From assembly GCA_963971405.1 (NCBI GenBank), contig OZ020492.1:18940204-19004203 (forward strand): DNA of 64,000 bases, read 5' to 3'. Under the pieces are notes generated by a model, which was given only the letters and a program-made list of their open reading frames with translations, searched no databases and had not been told where the DNA came from. The position numbers and the translations under genes were made by a program. This document shows, piece by piece, positions 11,175 through 21,171 of this stretch (position 1 is the first letter of the stretch; each line of letters begins with the position of its first letter). Source of the stretch: Psococerastis gibbosa (taxonomy: Eukaryota > Arthropoda > Insecta > Psocodea > Psocidae).

Positions 11175-11188
11175 CACCGCTAGACAAC
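11175..11188 (-). CDS. Cyclin T-like gene, exon 2 (14-nt micro-exon)
   Basis: ATTTCAG acceptor, fourteen bases GTTGTCTAGCGGTG, then a GTAAGTAC donor. Exon 1 leaves GT and exon 3 begins TC. Inserting these 14 bases gives codons for V-L-S-S-G-V, so the product reads LKVLSSGVIAIYYM. This aligns with cyclin T LNVSQLTINTAIVYM, one residue shorter. Without this micro-exon the frame between exons 1 and 3 cannot be kept with the donor seen. Confidence 0.66.
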
Positions 11189-11395
11189 CTGAAATAATTA
11201 ATGAAAAAATACTAAAATAACTTAAGCCGATTACAATACAGATTTTCTTCTTCAAATAAATCAAGAGGCTATGCCAGTAAATAAGAATAAATTCTTAAAA
11301 TCAAAAAGACTTGAGAAGTTTTCATGAAACAAAACCGGCTTGAAATCTAATGATAACAATAATAATAATAATATAAATCAACAAGAAAAGGATAC

Positions 11396-11535
11396 ACTTT
11401 CAGTTTCCCTGCGATGTTAACGATGTAAAATACCGTACCGTAACGAAGTTTCCATTCTTTTTCAATAGAAATGCCGCGGCGAATGCTTGGCGTTCTCGCC
11501 AACCTTTCGAAAGTAAAACACCACCGATCTGTCAT
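11396..11535 (-). CDS. Cyclin T-like gene, exon 1 (start)
   Basis: Start of a cyclin of the T/K type, the regulatory partner of CDK9 or CDK12/13 in transcription elongation (family knowledge). The exon encodes 46 codons plus GT. MTDRWCFTFERLARTPSIRR matches cyclin T RW-FT-E-L--SPS-RR, and KEWKLR matches KELSYR. The ATG at 11535 was chosen because the family starts a few residues before R-W; an in-frame upstream ATG exists at 11604. The donor is GTATCC. Exons at 11175, 5462 and 1131 follow in matching phase. Sequence is far from canonical cyclin T, so a fast-evolving paralogue is likely. The gene is incomplete in the window. Confidence 0.74.
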
Positions 11536-11604
11536 AGGGAAAATCGAAGAATTCACTGCAAAAACCACTTTTTCACTATTAAATTCCACTCGGAGCGGAG
11601 ACAC

Positions 11605-12129
11605 GACCTACCCTTACGACGGACCACGAAGCAATCGCAACCTACCTGATCTAATCGATTTTGCTGCCTGTCTGGGGTCATGCGCACTTGAGCTCATCCC
11701 ATGGGTGTTTGTTCTTGAATTAAAAATTTGTGCCAAATTATTTAATTATTCATTATTTCCTCAATTTTAAAGCCAATTTACGGCACTCCTGACTTAATTC
11801 ATTCGCAGAATAAACAGTTAGAGATTTTTTGGTTTTCTAGATGCATATAGAAACTATTTAATAATTTTAGTCGCGCATTTCGTTAATGCGTAATAAAGCT
11901 CCATCCGGGCTGCAGGGGTATGAGCTACTTGTTGAATTTCCGGGGGGGGGGGGAGTCAGCAGGCTGTCGTCCCGGGAATATACCTGGGGCGGAGACTCCA
12001 AAAATAATTTCAGCTCATTCACTGCATTTATTGATCGGACTGGGGTGAGCTGGGTATAGGTGAACTAGGCCTATACAGGTTCTTAGGTTCGGTTAGAGTT
12101 GAAAATTTTTACCATCTGCTGTGGCGTTT
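11605..12129. other. Upstream flank of the cyclin-like gene
   Basis: 11560-11660 is richer in CpG than its surroundings and lies just 5' of the cyclin-like start, so it may hold the promoter or 5' UTR. A G run lies at 11941-11952. No defined element was recognised. Confidence 0.35.
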
Positions 12130-12330
12130 TATTATCCTTATAAGAATTGTTTTATTATTATGAGATTGAAGGGAGCCTGCCACTTGAATGAGTATTTTTA
12201 TTTGAAGGACCCATAGGTTCCTTGTCCAATGGATTTCGGACATTATTTGTATTGTTTCCGTATGAATTTTTGGCCATTGGCAAACCGGTATACGTTCTCG
12301 GGTCAACCTACACCGGGTACAAGTGATAAC
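12130..12330 (-). repeat. Family E repeat
   Basis: Minus-strand copy with the conserved blocks GGTGTAGGTTGACCC, GTATACCGGTTTGCCAATGG and GGAAACAATACAAATAATGTCCGAAATCCAT (only its core motifs are relied on), ending at a GGACAAGG block. Confidence 0.75.
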
Positions 12331-12419
12331 AGACAAGCAAGAACATCCGAAATAGGTCGGCAATCGGTTTGAAACATGATGATTTCGAATAGGGTGTTTT
12401 TTTTTAATGTATAAAAGGT

Positions 12420-12600
12420 TAAATCGCATACAAACAATTTAATACATGTATCTGATTAACCTCTTCAAACGGCTCACTAAGTCACTTAAAAAGTACTTGT
12501 GTCGAGTTACGACACGTCTCCGACCGCAAGGTGTGTAGATACTCCTGCAAGTACAAGCACGCTACAACCTTGCCACCGAAGTCACTATATCATCTTCTCT
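12420..12600 (-). repeat. SINE-4 copy
   Basis: Minus-strand copy of a family with the blocks GGTGGCAAGGTTGTAGCGTG, CTTGTACTTG, CACACCTTGCGGTCGGAGAC and GTAACTCGACAC, then GAGGTTAATCAGATAC and GTATGCGATTTAAC. The head is A-box-like, so a tRNA origin is plausible. Other copies: 36150 and 53745. Confidence 0.65.
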
Positions 12601-13162
12601 TATCACCCTCGCACTCTTCAGGATTATCAGATATCGTAGGCTAGCTACAAGAGCGTTAAAAACTTCTAGTACTGGTAAATATTTTGAGTATTTTCTTTTG
12701 TCAACCCTAAAGGCAGTTCAAAGGGTTCTGAAAAGGGGTTGATTTTATTACGTCCATGAGGGGGTGACCCTCATAGTATTAACAACCGGGTGATGGGATT
12801 TGTTGGAAGGGAAGGGACACTATTCACACTAAGCCTATATTAATTCTTCTATTTTAGTAAATATATTACGTTTCCGGCTGAAGTTTACACTTTCTTTAGT
12901 TCATTTTATTGCGTTCGCCCCTTACTGGCCTACAAGGAAGCCAGTTGAGCATTGCAGGGAATTGAATTTGCATAGGCTTCTCCGTAAGTGATAAAAGACT
13001 TGTAACCAGGCCCGTGTTTTTCTACAATTTTTTTGACTAGGTCAAGAGACGAATTTGCGCCCCTCTCCCAACTAGGCCTATATACCTTTCTCACTCTACT
13101 ACACTGGTAGGTAATTTTTAGCCTAAAATAGGTAGCAGAGGTTCAAATCTCAGTGGCTTGTA

Positions 13163-13323
13163 CAAGAACGGATACAGGGTGGCTGCCCCCAAAATTTTGT
13201 TAAGTCTGTTATAAGTCAATGCTGGCTATTACGCTGTAATTTAATCTATACTAAATTCGTTTATTCTATGTTGGCCCTCTCTCTCTCCCCCCCCCCCCCC
13301 CCAATGGGATGGATCTGTCTCTG
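13163..13323. mobile_element. hAT-like MITE, short copy
   Basis: Short relative of the 3075 family: GGATACAGGGTGGCTGCCCCC at the left, a long C run, then CAATGGGATGGATCTGTCTC at the right. Ends are degenerate and no target duplication is clear. Confidence 0.5.
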
Positions 13324-13597
13324 GCTGGGTTAGTTGTAGATAATGTAAAAAAAATTATTAGGCTAATTGACTATTATTCAAATGATCAATAAATAATATT
13401 GAGTAATATTGAACATGATAAGGGCATTTTATTTACATTTTCTCTTAAAATTCCGCCGTTTTGAAGATTCGGACCAGTCCCTAGGTCATGACCATGGTTG
13501 TTCTTATGGGAAATCCGTATCGGCTTGTAACAGCGATTTAGAGGCATTCTCAGATAATTGGCGGGCAGTCTTCGGGCAGTTCGGAGACAACATACAT

Positions 13598-14014
13598 GAA
13601 GGAGAGACCGAGAGAGAATGAAAGAGAGAATGAAAGAGAGATAATGAAAGAGAGAATGAAAGAGAGATAATGAAAGAGAAAATGAGAGAGAGAATGAAAG
13701 AGAGAATGAAAGAGAGACAGAATGAAAGAGAGAGCTAATGAAAGAGACAGAGAGAATGAAAGGGAGGAAATGAAAGAGAGAGAGAATGACAGAGATGGAG
13801 AGTGAAAGAGACAGAATGAAAGAGAGAATGAAAGAGAGGTTTTTAATTAATTGGGGTACAGATGTTACCTGTGTGCACTTAAGCCTATTGGGCCTATTGT
13901 GCCCCCTACAACAAAGTATCTACATCACTTCCTCGAGGCCTATTTCCCTCAGGAGAGCCAGGACCTTGATTTTTTTTAATAAAAAAAAGAGATTGAATGA
14001 AAGAGAGAGAGAAT

Positions 14015-14045
<31 letters not shown>
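13598..14045 (+). repeat. (GAATGAAAGAGA)n purine minisatellite, interrupted
   Basis: Repeats of AATGAAAGAGAG-type units run from about 13610 to 13840 and resume at 13985-14045, ending in (GA)n. Non-repetitive sequence between them shows an insertion or a second expansion. One strand is almost pure purine. Confidence 0.9.
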
Positions 14046-14046
<1 letters not shown>

Positions 14047-14159
14047 CTATTACGTATTGTAGGGTATAAAGTAGCCTACCTTGGGTGAAAGACTATGTCA
14101 AATTTCCCCTTAACCCGGGATCGAGTTATAAAAACTTCTTTGAATCAGACCGCAGTACC

Positions 14160-14240
14160 GCTACCTTGAGATGATAATTTTTATTATAAATATAATATAT
14201 ATTTATAAATATAAATATAAATATAATATAATAATAATTT
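14160..14240. repeat. (TATAAA)n AT-rich tract
   Basis: Alternating TATAAATA units forming a simple AT repeat. Confidence 0.8.
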
Positions 14241-14915
14241 CTAATTTTTCTTGTACATTTACCCAATAATAATTACTAATAACATGTAGGCTACATAGTA
14301 CATCATAATTTTCAAGCGACCTTGGAGGTGTTCTTAATCGTGTGAATATAGCACACACGCACGGGTCGTACAATTCCGTTAATAACACTACCAGATTATT
14401 AATATTAAAAATATTTAATTAAATACGAAATATTAATTAATTGCAATGATTGTATTAATCAATAAATAAATTTATTCAATAACTAAATAAACACCGACTG
14501 TTAACTACAGAAATAGGTGCTCATTTTACAAGAATTGTTCACCTTGTAAAGTTCTCAACGCTTCTAAAACGTAGTTCTACCTCCTAATAGAGTGCAATAT
14601 ATATAACAATACATCGTTTCCAGGTTGCCAGGTACGATTTAACAGGTTCTAGATTATTTCGCCAGGGGCACTAATTTTCAGACAGTTGCCCAAACACCTG
14701 CACCATAATTGATATAATAGCGCTATATATGTATTGTTTTCATGGGAACCCCCTCATTTGTGTGTTTCAAGTCTGTCGAGTGTGGGTGAAGTGCGAAATA
14801 TTTTGAATATGTCTTGTTGTTAACTTTGACTCAATTAAGGTAAATAAAAACATGTTTTTCTCGGTTTTGTGTGGGTGCGGACAAAAAAGGAAATTTTCTT
14901 TCTTTCTTTGTTTTT

Positions 14916-16322
14916 GTTTTCCAATTTATACGTAGTATAAGGAAAGCTTTGTGATGGTCAAAATTTTCGATTCCGAGATTTCAACGGATTTACACGTTTT
15001 GAGGAACCCAAAAAAGGGGTTTTTACGTTGTCTGTCTGTCTGTTGCTCTGTCTGTCGCTCTGTCTGTTCATCGATTTCTGGGCAAACTACTCGGTCGATT
15101 TTTATGAAATTCGACATATAGGTTCACAAAAATCATGCCTCGGAATAGTTTTTCTATTTTGGCTAACTCACTTTGGGGTGGTTTTATTCTAAAAAAACTA
15201 AAAAAAAAGTCTAAAAAAAATTATTTCTAAAAAACCAACGATTTTATTTAAATTCACATAATTATATTGTAGTCGTTATTAATGTTAATAAAACGCAGGG
15301 GGTCGCTTGCCCCTTGATAGTATGCTTCTGGGGGTAAAAATAAATAAAAATAACTAAATTTTAATGAAAAATGACTAAAAAATAATTTTTCTGCGAAACC
15401 TTTCTATCGATGATTTCTACCTTCAGGTATGTTTTAGGTGTTAAATTGAGTAACGAAACCGAACAGGTTGTTTTTTTTTTTTTTTTTTTTTTTAATGATG
15501 AAAATTCACGCTCAAATGCATTTGCGTACCCTGCGATTATTACTAGCTGCGTAGTAATGTGTGGGTTAGAATATGCAATGCCATCGACTAATTTAGTGGT
15601 TTGGGTTAGGTGATATCCTAGGCCGTTGCCAGAGGGGGTCCGGACCCCCCCCCCTTCCCAAATGGTTGCAGCGTACACTGGATAGTTCTAATGGAGTTTT
15701 AAAGACTTTTAAATTTATTGAGGATACCTCACCTCCGGTGACGTCAGGTGGTCGAAATTTTTCATTTTTTAATTTCAACGGATTTACACGTTTGGAGGTC
15801 CCAGGAACCAGAAACCGTGTTTTTTGTAAAATATTTGTGTGTTTGTCGATTTGAGGGAGAAATACTGAGTGGATTTTGAGGAGATTTGGCATGTAGTTTT
15901 ATTAAACTGCATGATATCTCCAGACCATGATTTCTATTTTGTGCCTACTTAATTTCAAAATTTGCAAAAAAGCAGCTAAAAAATGATGTTTCGAAAACGG
16001 CTCCAATGTTGTTGTTTTTTTTTTTTAATAAAATTTATCTATTAATGAAAAAAACCACTAGGTCACTTTCTCTTTTATAGTTTGGTTCAGGATGCTAAAT
16101 AATGTAAAAAAGGTTTTTCGAAGGAGCCTATTGATGCTTTCTAACTTCAGGTATGTTTTAGTTGTTAAATAGAGTACAACCCCGAACAGGTTAATTGTTA
16201 GAGTGCGCCGCTAATTCGAAAATTCGCCCATATGGAAAATAATGACCATTTTCTTTCTTTCTTCTTTTTTTCCCAAGCAAAGCTTTGTAATTTAATAAAA
16301 AAATATTTATTGAATATTCATA

Positions 16323-16367
<45 letters not shown>

Positions 16368-16615
16368 ATATCATATTTATGAATATTCATAATTTCCGCA
16401 ATACATTGCATACCCCGCTATTATTTTTCTGTTGTACTATATATATCATGCAAATACTTTGAAATTCTATCGATCAATGCTTTGGGATAGGGATAGTCGA
16501 GGCAACCGAAGTTTAACTGGAGTAAAATTATTTACCAGGGAACTACTCATATTATCTATCCCTATACTAATTAATAAATTGGAAAGTATGTACGAGTTCA
16601 CTCGTACCGATTAAT
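14916..16615 (+). repeat. Family R, composite long copy
   Basis: Defines family R, seen at least eight times. It starts CCAATTTATACGTAGTATAA and GGAAAGCTTTGTGATGG, then has GATTTACACGTTTTGAGG and a (CTGT)n stretch near 15029-15070. These are followed by GGGCAAACTACTCGG, GTAGTCGTTATTAATG and CGCAGGGGGTCGCTTGCCCC. The far end is AATAAATTGGAAAGTATGTACGAG. The first and last blocks form a short inverted pair (TTTCCAATTTA/TAAATTGGAAA). In this interval two copies are joined (a second start-like block near 15770). No protein is encoded; the element type is unknown. Confidence 0.75.
16324..16372. repeat. (TA)n microsatellite
   Basis: Uninterrupted TA run inside the family R interval, flanked by short inverted AATATTCATAATATAAT blocks. 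Confidence 0.9.
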
Positions 16616-16679
16616 TTAGAGGATCTATTCCATAAAGGAAACATTGTTGTATTTATTGTATTAAATTGTAATTGCTTTT

Positions 16680-17064
16680 GGCGCCCATTCCACCGACCGG
16701 CTAGGGCTATTTACAAAAACGGCGACGTGGTAGCAGACATTCAAGACTTAGGTGGTGTTTCCACCGATCTCGCATTGCAGAATGCAAATGACATTGACGG
16801 AAATTAGATTTTTTCTTTTTTATAGAAATCAATTAAAATATTTGTACTTAACATATCCCATGACGCCATTTTTTAATTTTAGTTTGTTTTTTTGTGATTT
16901 TACTGTATGATCATTGATCAATTTTAACTATGGCATAGAGGAAAATAAACATTTCCGTCAATTCTGCAATGCGAGGTCGGTAGAAACCCCGCCTACGTCT
17001 TGAATGTCTGCTACCACGTCACTGTTTTTGTAAGTAGCCCTAGCCGGTCGGTGGAATGGGCGCC
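16680..17064. mobile_element. Fold-back MITE upstream of the CPAP1-like gene
   Basis: Arms of about 125 bp (16680-16805 and about 16943-17064) are reverse complements with few changes. Each begins GGCGCCCATTCCACCGACCG outward. TTTT lies on both sides. A half copy lies in intron 2 of the same gene (19129-19320). The right end is only 47 bp from the start codon at 17112. Confidence 0.85.
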
Positions 17065-17111
17065 TTTTGGTATCAATATAATATAGTAAGGCTTATTATT
17101 TTTAGCTAGAA

Positions 17112-17183
17112 ATGGGTCTTTTGGGAGCAGTTGGAGAAATTTTTCTGGTTGGCCTACTTCTTTTCGATTTATTTTGTTATGCG
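17112..17183 (+). CDS. CPAP1-like chitin-binding protein, exon 1 (signal peptide)
   Basis: Secreted protein with one chitin-binding type-2 (CBM14, peritrophin) domain, of the CPAP1 type. These proteins bind chitin in cuticle (family knowledge). Exon 1 encodes 24 residues, MGLLGAVGEIFLVGLLLFDL then FCYA, a good signal peptide with cleavage likely near the exon end. A TTATTTTTAG acceptor-like sequence lies 6 bases upstream of the ATG, so a separate 5' UTR exon is likely. The GTAAGTA donor leaves phase 0. The full model (exons at 17112, 18090 and 21172) gives 120 residues. Confidence 0.8.
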
Positions 17184-18089
17184 GTAAGTATTCTTTTCAT
17201 GTACAATAGTATCAAAGTTTCCCAAACATTTTGTATTAATTAAGGGGAATGTTTCCATAGTTTTGGAAAACAACATGGTGGGGTTCTAATTAATTAATTT
17301 ATTGGCCTCCCGAAATAAGTATTGTACAACCTTAGATAACCTTGCATATAACCTTAGATAATACACATTTTACTTCTATTCATTTTTTTTATCTTTATAG
17401 TATAGTTGGCACCAACGTCTTAGTTAAGGCTGTGCCATTTCACTGAATATTCTTAATGAAATTATGGATTTTACTTTGATGCACATGTACGAGAACCTGA
17501 CTTGAATATAAAAAAACATGACTTGTCACACATGGAAGCCGTCGATATTGTATACCATTTGACATATACCAATCATTAGCAAACGTCATAAGCTTCGGCA
17601 GAAAAAATTTCAAAGGCTTCCATTTGATGTGGAACATGTCATGTTTTTTCCAAAGCCGGAAACTTCAATAATACCTTGCACGTGTAGCTTTTAAGTCAGG
17701 TTCGAGGAAATATCACAAAAAATTGCTAATTTATTTTACATCAACCAAATTTAATAATAATTTCATTAAAATACCTGCAGTGAAAGGGCACAACCTTAAT
17801 TAAGACGTTTGTGCCAATTGAACCGGGGGGTCTGGCTCACCCTGTATTATTAATATATTGAAAACCACTTTAAGGTGTTTTGCGACCAATTTTAAATTGG
17901 CTAGCAATATTGGATAATAAAAAATTGAATTATGTTTATCCGAATCACATACGAAAGTGATATGTCACCATGAAGATAATTAATGGCTCCATATATGGGA
18001 AACGACCAGCCATTCACTGAGTTCGGAGTTTATCTTAATGTAATGGTCGCTATTGAAAAGTTATATTTCAATTGTTAATTTTTTTTCAG
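17184..18089 (+). other. CPAP1-like intron 1 with a TIR element at about 17405-17818
   Basis: A short DNA-transposon-like element occupies the intron. The left end GTTGGCACCAACGTCTTAG and the right end pair over about 33 bp with a few mismatches. No transposase is left. The remaining sequence is unremarkable. Confidence 0.65.
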
Positions 18090-18280
18090 CAAGAAAACGA
18101 CGCGGAAGCTCCTGCCTACAGTGAGGTACCTAGAGGTTTAAGTTTTTCTTGCGAAAACCGCATTCCCGGTTATTATGCTGACGTCGAGACGAGGTGCCAA
18201 GTTTGGCATTGGTGCCTTCCCAGTCGGGTCAAATACAGCTTTCTGTGTCCCAGTGGAACCGTTTTCAACCAAAACTACAG
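18090..18280 (+). CDS. CPAP1-like chitin-binding protein, exon 2
   Basis: Begins after TTTTTTTTCAG and ends at TACAG before GTAGGC, covering 63 codons plus AG. It carries the first four cysteines of the CBM14 fold: LSFSC, then TRC, WHWC and SFLC. The aromatic CQVWHWC signature is typical of CPAP1. Cysteine spacing over the full domain is C-14-C-5-C-10-C-12-C-7-C, close to the CPAP1 pattern. The donor GTAGG is immediately followed by a MITE, and the first 8 intron bases form that MITE's left target duplication. Confidence 0.88.
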
Positions 18281-18288
18281 GTAGGCAT

Positions 18289-18460
18289 GGACGCATATGG
18301 GGGGGGGGGCAGCTACCCCCCCCTGCCCCCCCCCCCAGCATTTAGTAAATCTATTGGAAATTAATTTATTACGCTCTAATTTAATCGATATTACATATGT
18401 TTCTTCTATTTTACCCCCAACTACCCCCCCCCCCCTCCAAATGGGCTAGATCCGTCCCAG
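18289..18460. mobile_element. hAT-like MITE 8 bp into CPAP1 intron 2
   Basis: Flanked by GTAGGCAT (18281-18288) and GTAGGTCT (18461-18468), matching at six of eight bases. The right end GGGCTAGATCCGTCCCAG belongs to the 3075 family; the left end is shortened. G and C runs lie near the ends. The target duplication preserves the splice donor. Confidence 0.7.
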
Positions 18461-18573
18461 GTAGGTCTGGAGTGCCATATATGTAGTGTTATATTTTTTT
18501 AAGAGTAAAAAAAGTACTGTAAAGTGCTTGTAAAAAAACTAATTAGGTAAGTGTTTACATCTTTTTGGAGTTT

Positions 18574-18870
18574 TTGCTTCCCTATTTATACGTGATTTTG
18601 AGGAAAGCTTTGTGATATTCGAAATTTTTGGTTTCGAGATTACAACCGATTTAAGTGTTTTGAGGCCCCATGATTCCACAAAAGTTTTTTTTCGAAATGT
18701 CTGTCTGTCCATGGATTTTGATGAAATATGGCATGTAGGTTAACCAAAATCATATTTTGGAACAATTTTTACTATTTTGGGGTGTTTCCAAGGTAAGTTT
18801 TTGTTTTAAAGAAAAACATTCTTTTTTTAAAACCTTATAGATAATCCGTGCCTAAATGCATTGCATGGCA
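18574..18870 (+). repeat. Family R, degenerate copy
   Basis: Blocks TATTTATACGTGATTTTGAGG, GGAAAGCTTTGTGATATTCG and a short TGTCTGTCTGTCC stretch identify the family; the rest is eroded. Confidence 0.65.
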
Positions 18871-19128
18871 TACCATGCTTTTTTATTGTAACCTGTAGTA
18901 TAAAATTAAAGTAGTTATTTATTTATTTATAGTATTATATTGTACTGTCCATTCTGGGCTATGTAATCGTCTCATCAATCAATACAGCCGAGGCAACCGA
19001 CCTTTCGCACTATGGGGCATTTATAATGGAACTAATGTACATTATGCCTTCAATGGCATAGTGGTAGCTTGTTCATACTATAAACATCATGCGATCGGTG
19101 TCCAGTCGTAACTCAACACAGGTATTAG

Positions 19129-19320
19129 GCGCCCATTCCATTGACCGGCTAGGGCTATTTCCAAAAACAGTGACGTGGTAGCAGACATTCAAGACTTAGG
19201 TTGCGTTTCCACCGATCTCGCATTGCAGAATGCAAATGACATTGACAGAAATTAGAATTTTTCTTTTTATAGAAATCTTTTTAAATGTTTGTACTTAACA
19301 TATCCCATGACGCCATTTTT
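19129..19320 (+). repeat. Half copy of the 16680 fold-back element
   Basis: Left arm and loop of the element upstream of the same gene, starting GGCGCCCATTCCATTGACCG and stopping at CCCATGACGCCATTTTT, where an HH-family repeat takes over. The right arm is missing. A SINE-4 fragment precedes it at about 19040-19125. Confidence 0.8.
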
Positions 19321-19329
19321 ATAGCCCTA

Positions 19330-19585
19330 ATTCTGCTAGGCTGAAGGATGAAGAACCAGTAGAATCCGGGCTGATGGGCCATGGTCGAAATGAAAGTGAA
19401 CTTCCAAACGTTTTGTCAACATCTGCGGTCGACATATTCAGTGGCACTGCGTGGAACTTCGAAGGTTGTACCTCAGCGGCTCCGTATCGAGTGACTGGGT
19501 AGAGTTTCCAGGCGTCGAATTTGGTGACGAACTTCCTCCCCGTAGAGGCGAACAATGCAGCTAGGTTGGCTTCGCAATAGAACAC
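19330..19585 (-). repeat. HH-family repeat, hammerhead-like motif 19400-19447
   Basis: Minus-strand copy of the HH family. The core reads CACTGAATATGTCGACCGC, then AGATGTTGACAAAACG, then TTTGGAAG. The GAAA box is changed to AAAA, so this copy is unlikely to cleave. SINE-1-like AGCCCTAATTCTGCTAGG abuts its left end. Confidence 0.6.
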
Positions 19586-19771
19586 AAAAAAGTGAATATT
19601 TATATCCTGGATCCTATACTACATGAAATCCCCTACCTTCGAAAACTCCCAAGTGAATTGAGAGTGGCAAGAAATTTACTTCCCTAAATTGCTTAGAGAC
19701 CATCCTGACCATCTCTTATAGAGAAAGCTTTCTACACTGTCACTAAAGTAAAAGTAAATTCGTGTCGGGGT

Positions 19772-20008
19772 GGTACTACTCGTGGTACAGGAGTTTTCAG
19801 GTTGCATCAACAGCCTCCTGTTTAACCTATCGACAGTCAGGGAAGACTGCCGGGACCGCCGGCTTTACATGCCCTCCGAAGCACGGTAGTCAGAAGATAA
19901 ATAATTGTACCACTAGAAAATTTTGGCATTCGGGTGGGACTCGAACCAGTCACCTTCTGGATGATAGTCCGAGTCGTTACCTCTACGCCATTCTGACTAC
20001 TACACTGT
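19772..20008 (-). repeat. SINE-1-related element, divergent
   Basis: The minus-strand head GGCGTAGAGGTAACGACTCGG is A-box-like and GGTTCGAGTCCCACCCG is a B box. The body shares CATGCCCTCCGAAGCA and GGGACCGCCGGC-like blocks with SINE-1 but has extra sequence, so it is a subfamily or composite. Confidence 0.65.
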
Positions 20009-20149
20009 CACTGAGGCACTATTACAATGTCAACGACAGAAGTACCTGTTTTTGAAGATATCTTGACGATGTTTCTATAAACTTTCTTGTTGATTACCTC
20101 TATAAGAATCAGTCTTACAATATTAAAACGAAATTGTCTGAGCTAGTTT

Positions 20150-20425
20150 TGAGAAAACATACTTTTAGTCGTTTTTTGGGGTGTTTGGGTACAAAATGAA
20201 GTTATCCAAAAATGGAAAAATCACCTCTGGGCAATTGTTTTGTCAATCTGCATGCCAAATTTCATTCTACCAAGTAGTTTGGCCCCAAATCGAGTTACAG
20301 ACAGACCTACAGACAGGTAGGCAGGCACTCAGACATAAAATCCACTTTTTAGGGCATGGGACCTTAGAACGTGTAAATCCGTTGGAATCTAGAAATTTAT
20401 GATATCGACTTTCACAAAGTTTTCT
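20150..20425 (-). repeat. Family R, minus-strand copy
   Basis: Contains ATGCCAAATTTCATTCTACC, an (ACAG)n-like stretch, and ACGTGTAAATCCGTTGGAAT, all in reverse orientation to the copy at 14916. Confidence 0.65.
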
Positions 20426-20452
20426 CAATACGAACGTGGCAATAGGGACGCA

Positions 20453-20693
20453 CAGTGGCGGCGCCCGGGGGGGCCTGGCCCCCCTGGGCCCTCCCACTTG
20501 TGAGACATTTTACATGTTATGAATTTTTGTAATTCAAAAACGTCAGAATTAAAACTTGTTACATTTTACTTACTTTCATTATACCTACTCCCAATGAAAA
20601 ATGTTTTGTTTTTCATTGCCTGCCCCCCCCCCCCCCAGATAGAAGTCATGCCCCTCATGGCCCCCCACCTTAAAATTTATAGCGCCGCCACTG
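20453..20693. mobile_element. hAT-type MITE (CAGTGGCGGCGC ends)
   Basis: Perfect 12-bp inverted ends CAGTGGCGGCGC and GCGCCGCCACTG. The flanking octamers GGGACGCA and GTAAAGCA agree at five positions. It is 241 bp, non-coding, with G and C runs. Confidence 0.75.
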
Positions 20694-20922
20694 GTAAAGC
20701 AACAATTCCTCGTAGTAGTATACTGTATATGAAATACCCCTCAACCAATTGATGAGACCAAACCTTTACAACTTGTGTATTGTATGCATTGATCGTGGGT
20801 TCGAATCCCGCCCAGTCCAGATTTTTTACTCTCAAATTTCGGTTTTAATGTGGAGGATGTCTCTCCAACCTAAACCAATTGAATGAATTGGCATTGAAGT
20901 GTGTTTATTCCTATTTTTCCAG

Positions 20923-21037
20923 AGTATGTGACTGGTGGTTCAATGTTGACTGCTCCAAAGCTGTTGAACGATACAAAAAATACAACGATACAATAAATAC
21001 AACCAAATCTTTACAACTTGTGTATTGTATGCATTGA
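20923..21037 (+). CDS. CPAP1-like alternative terminal exon (copy 3a)
   Basis: First copy of the duplicated terminal exon. It keeps the acceptor TTTTTCCAG and the codons for VCDWWFNVDCSKAVERY with the last two domain cysteines. It then leaves the ancestral sequence and reads 20 further residues (KKYNDTIN...) to a TGA at 21035. No donor is visible. If used instead of the exon at 21172 it would give a complete chitin-binding domain with a different tail. It could also be a silent copy. Confidence 0.45.
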
Positions 21038-21171
21038 TCGTGGGTTCAAATCTCGCCCAGTCCAGATTTTTGTACTCCCTAATTTCGGTTTTAATGAGGA
21101 GGAGGATGTCTCTTCAACCTAAGCCAATTGAATGAATTGACATTGAAGTGTGTTTATTCTTATTTTTCCAG

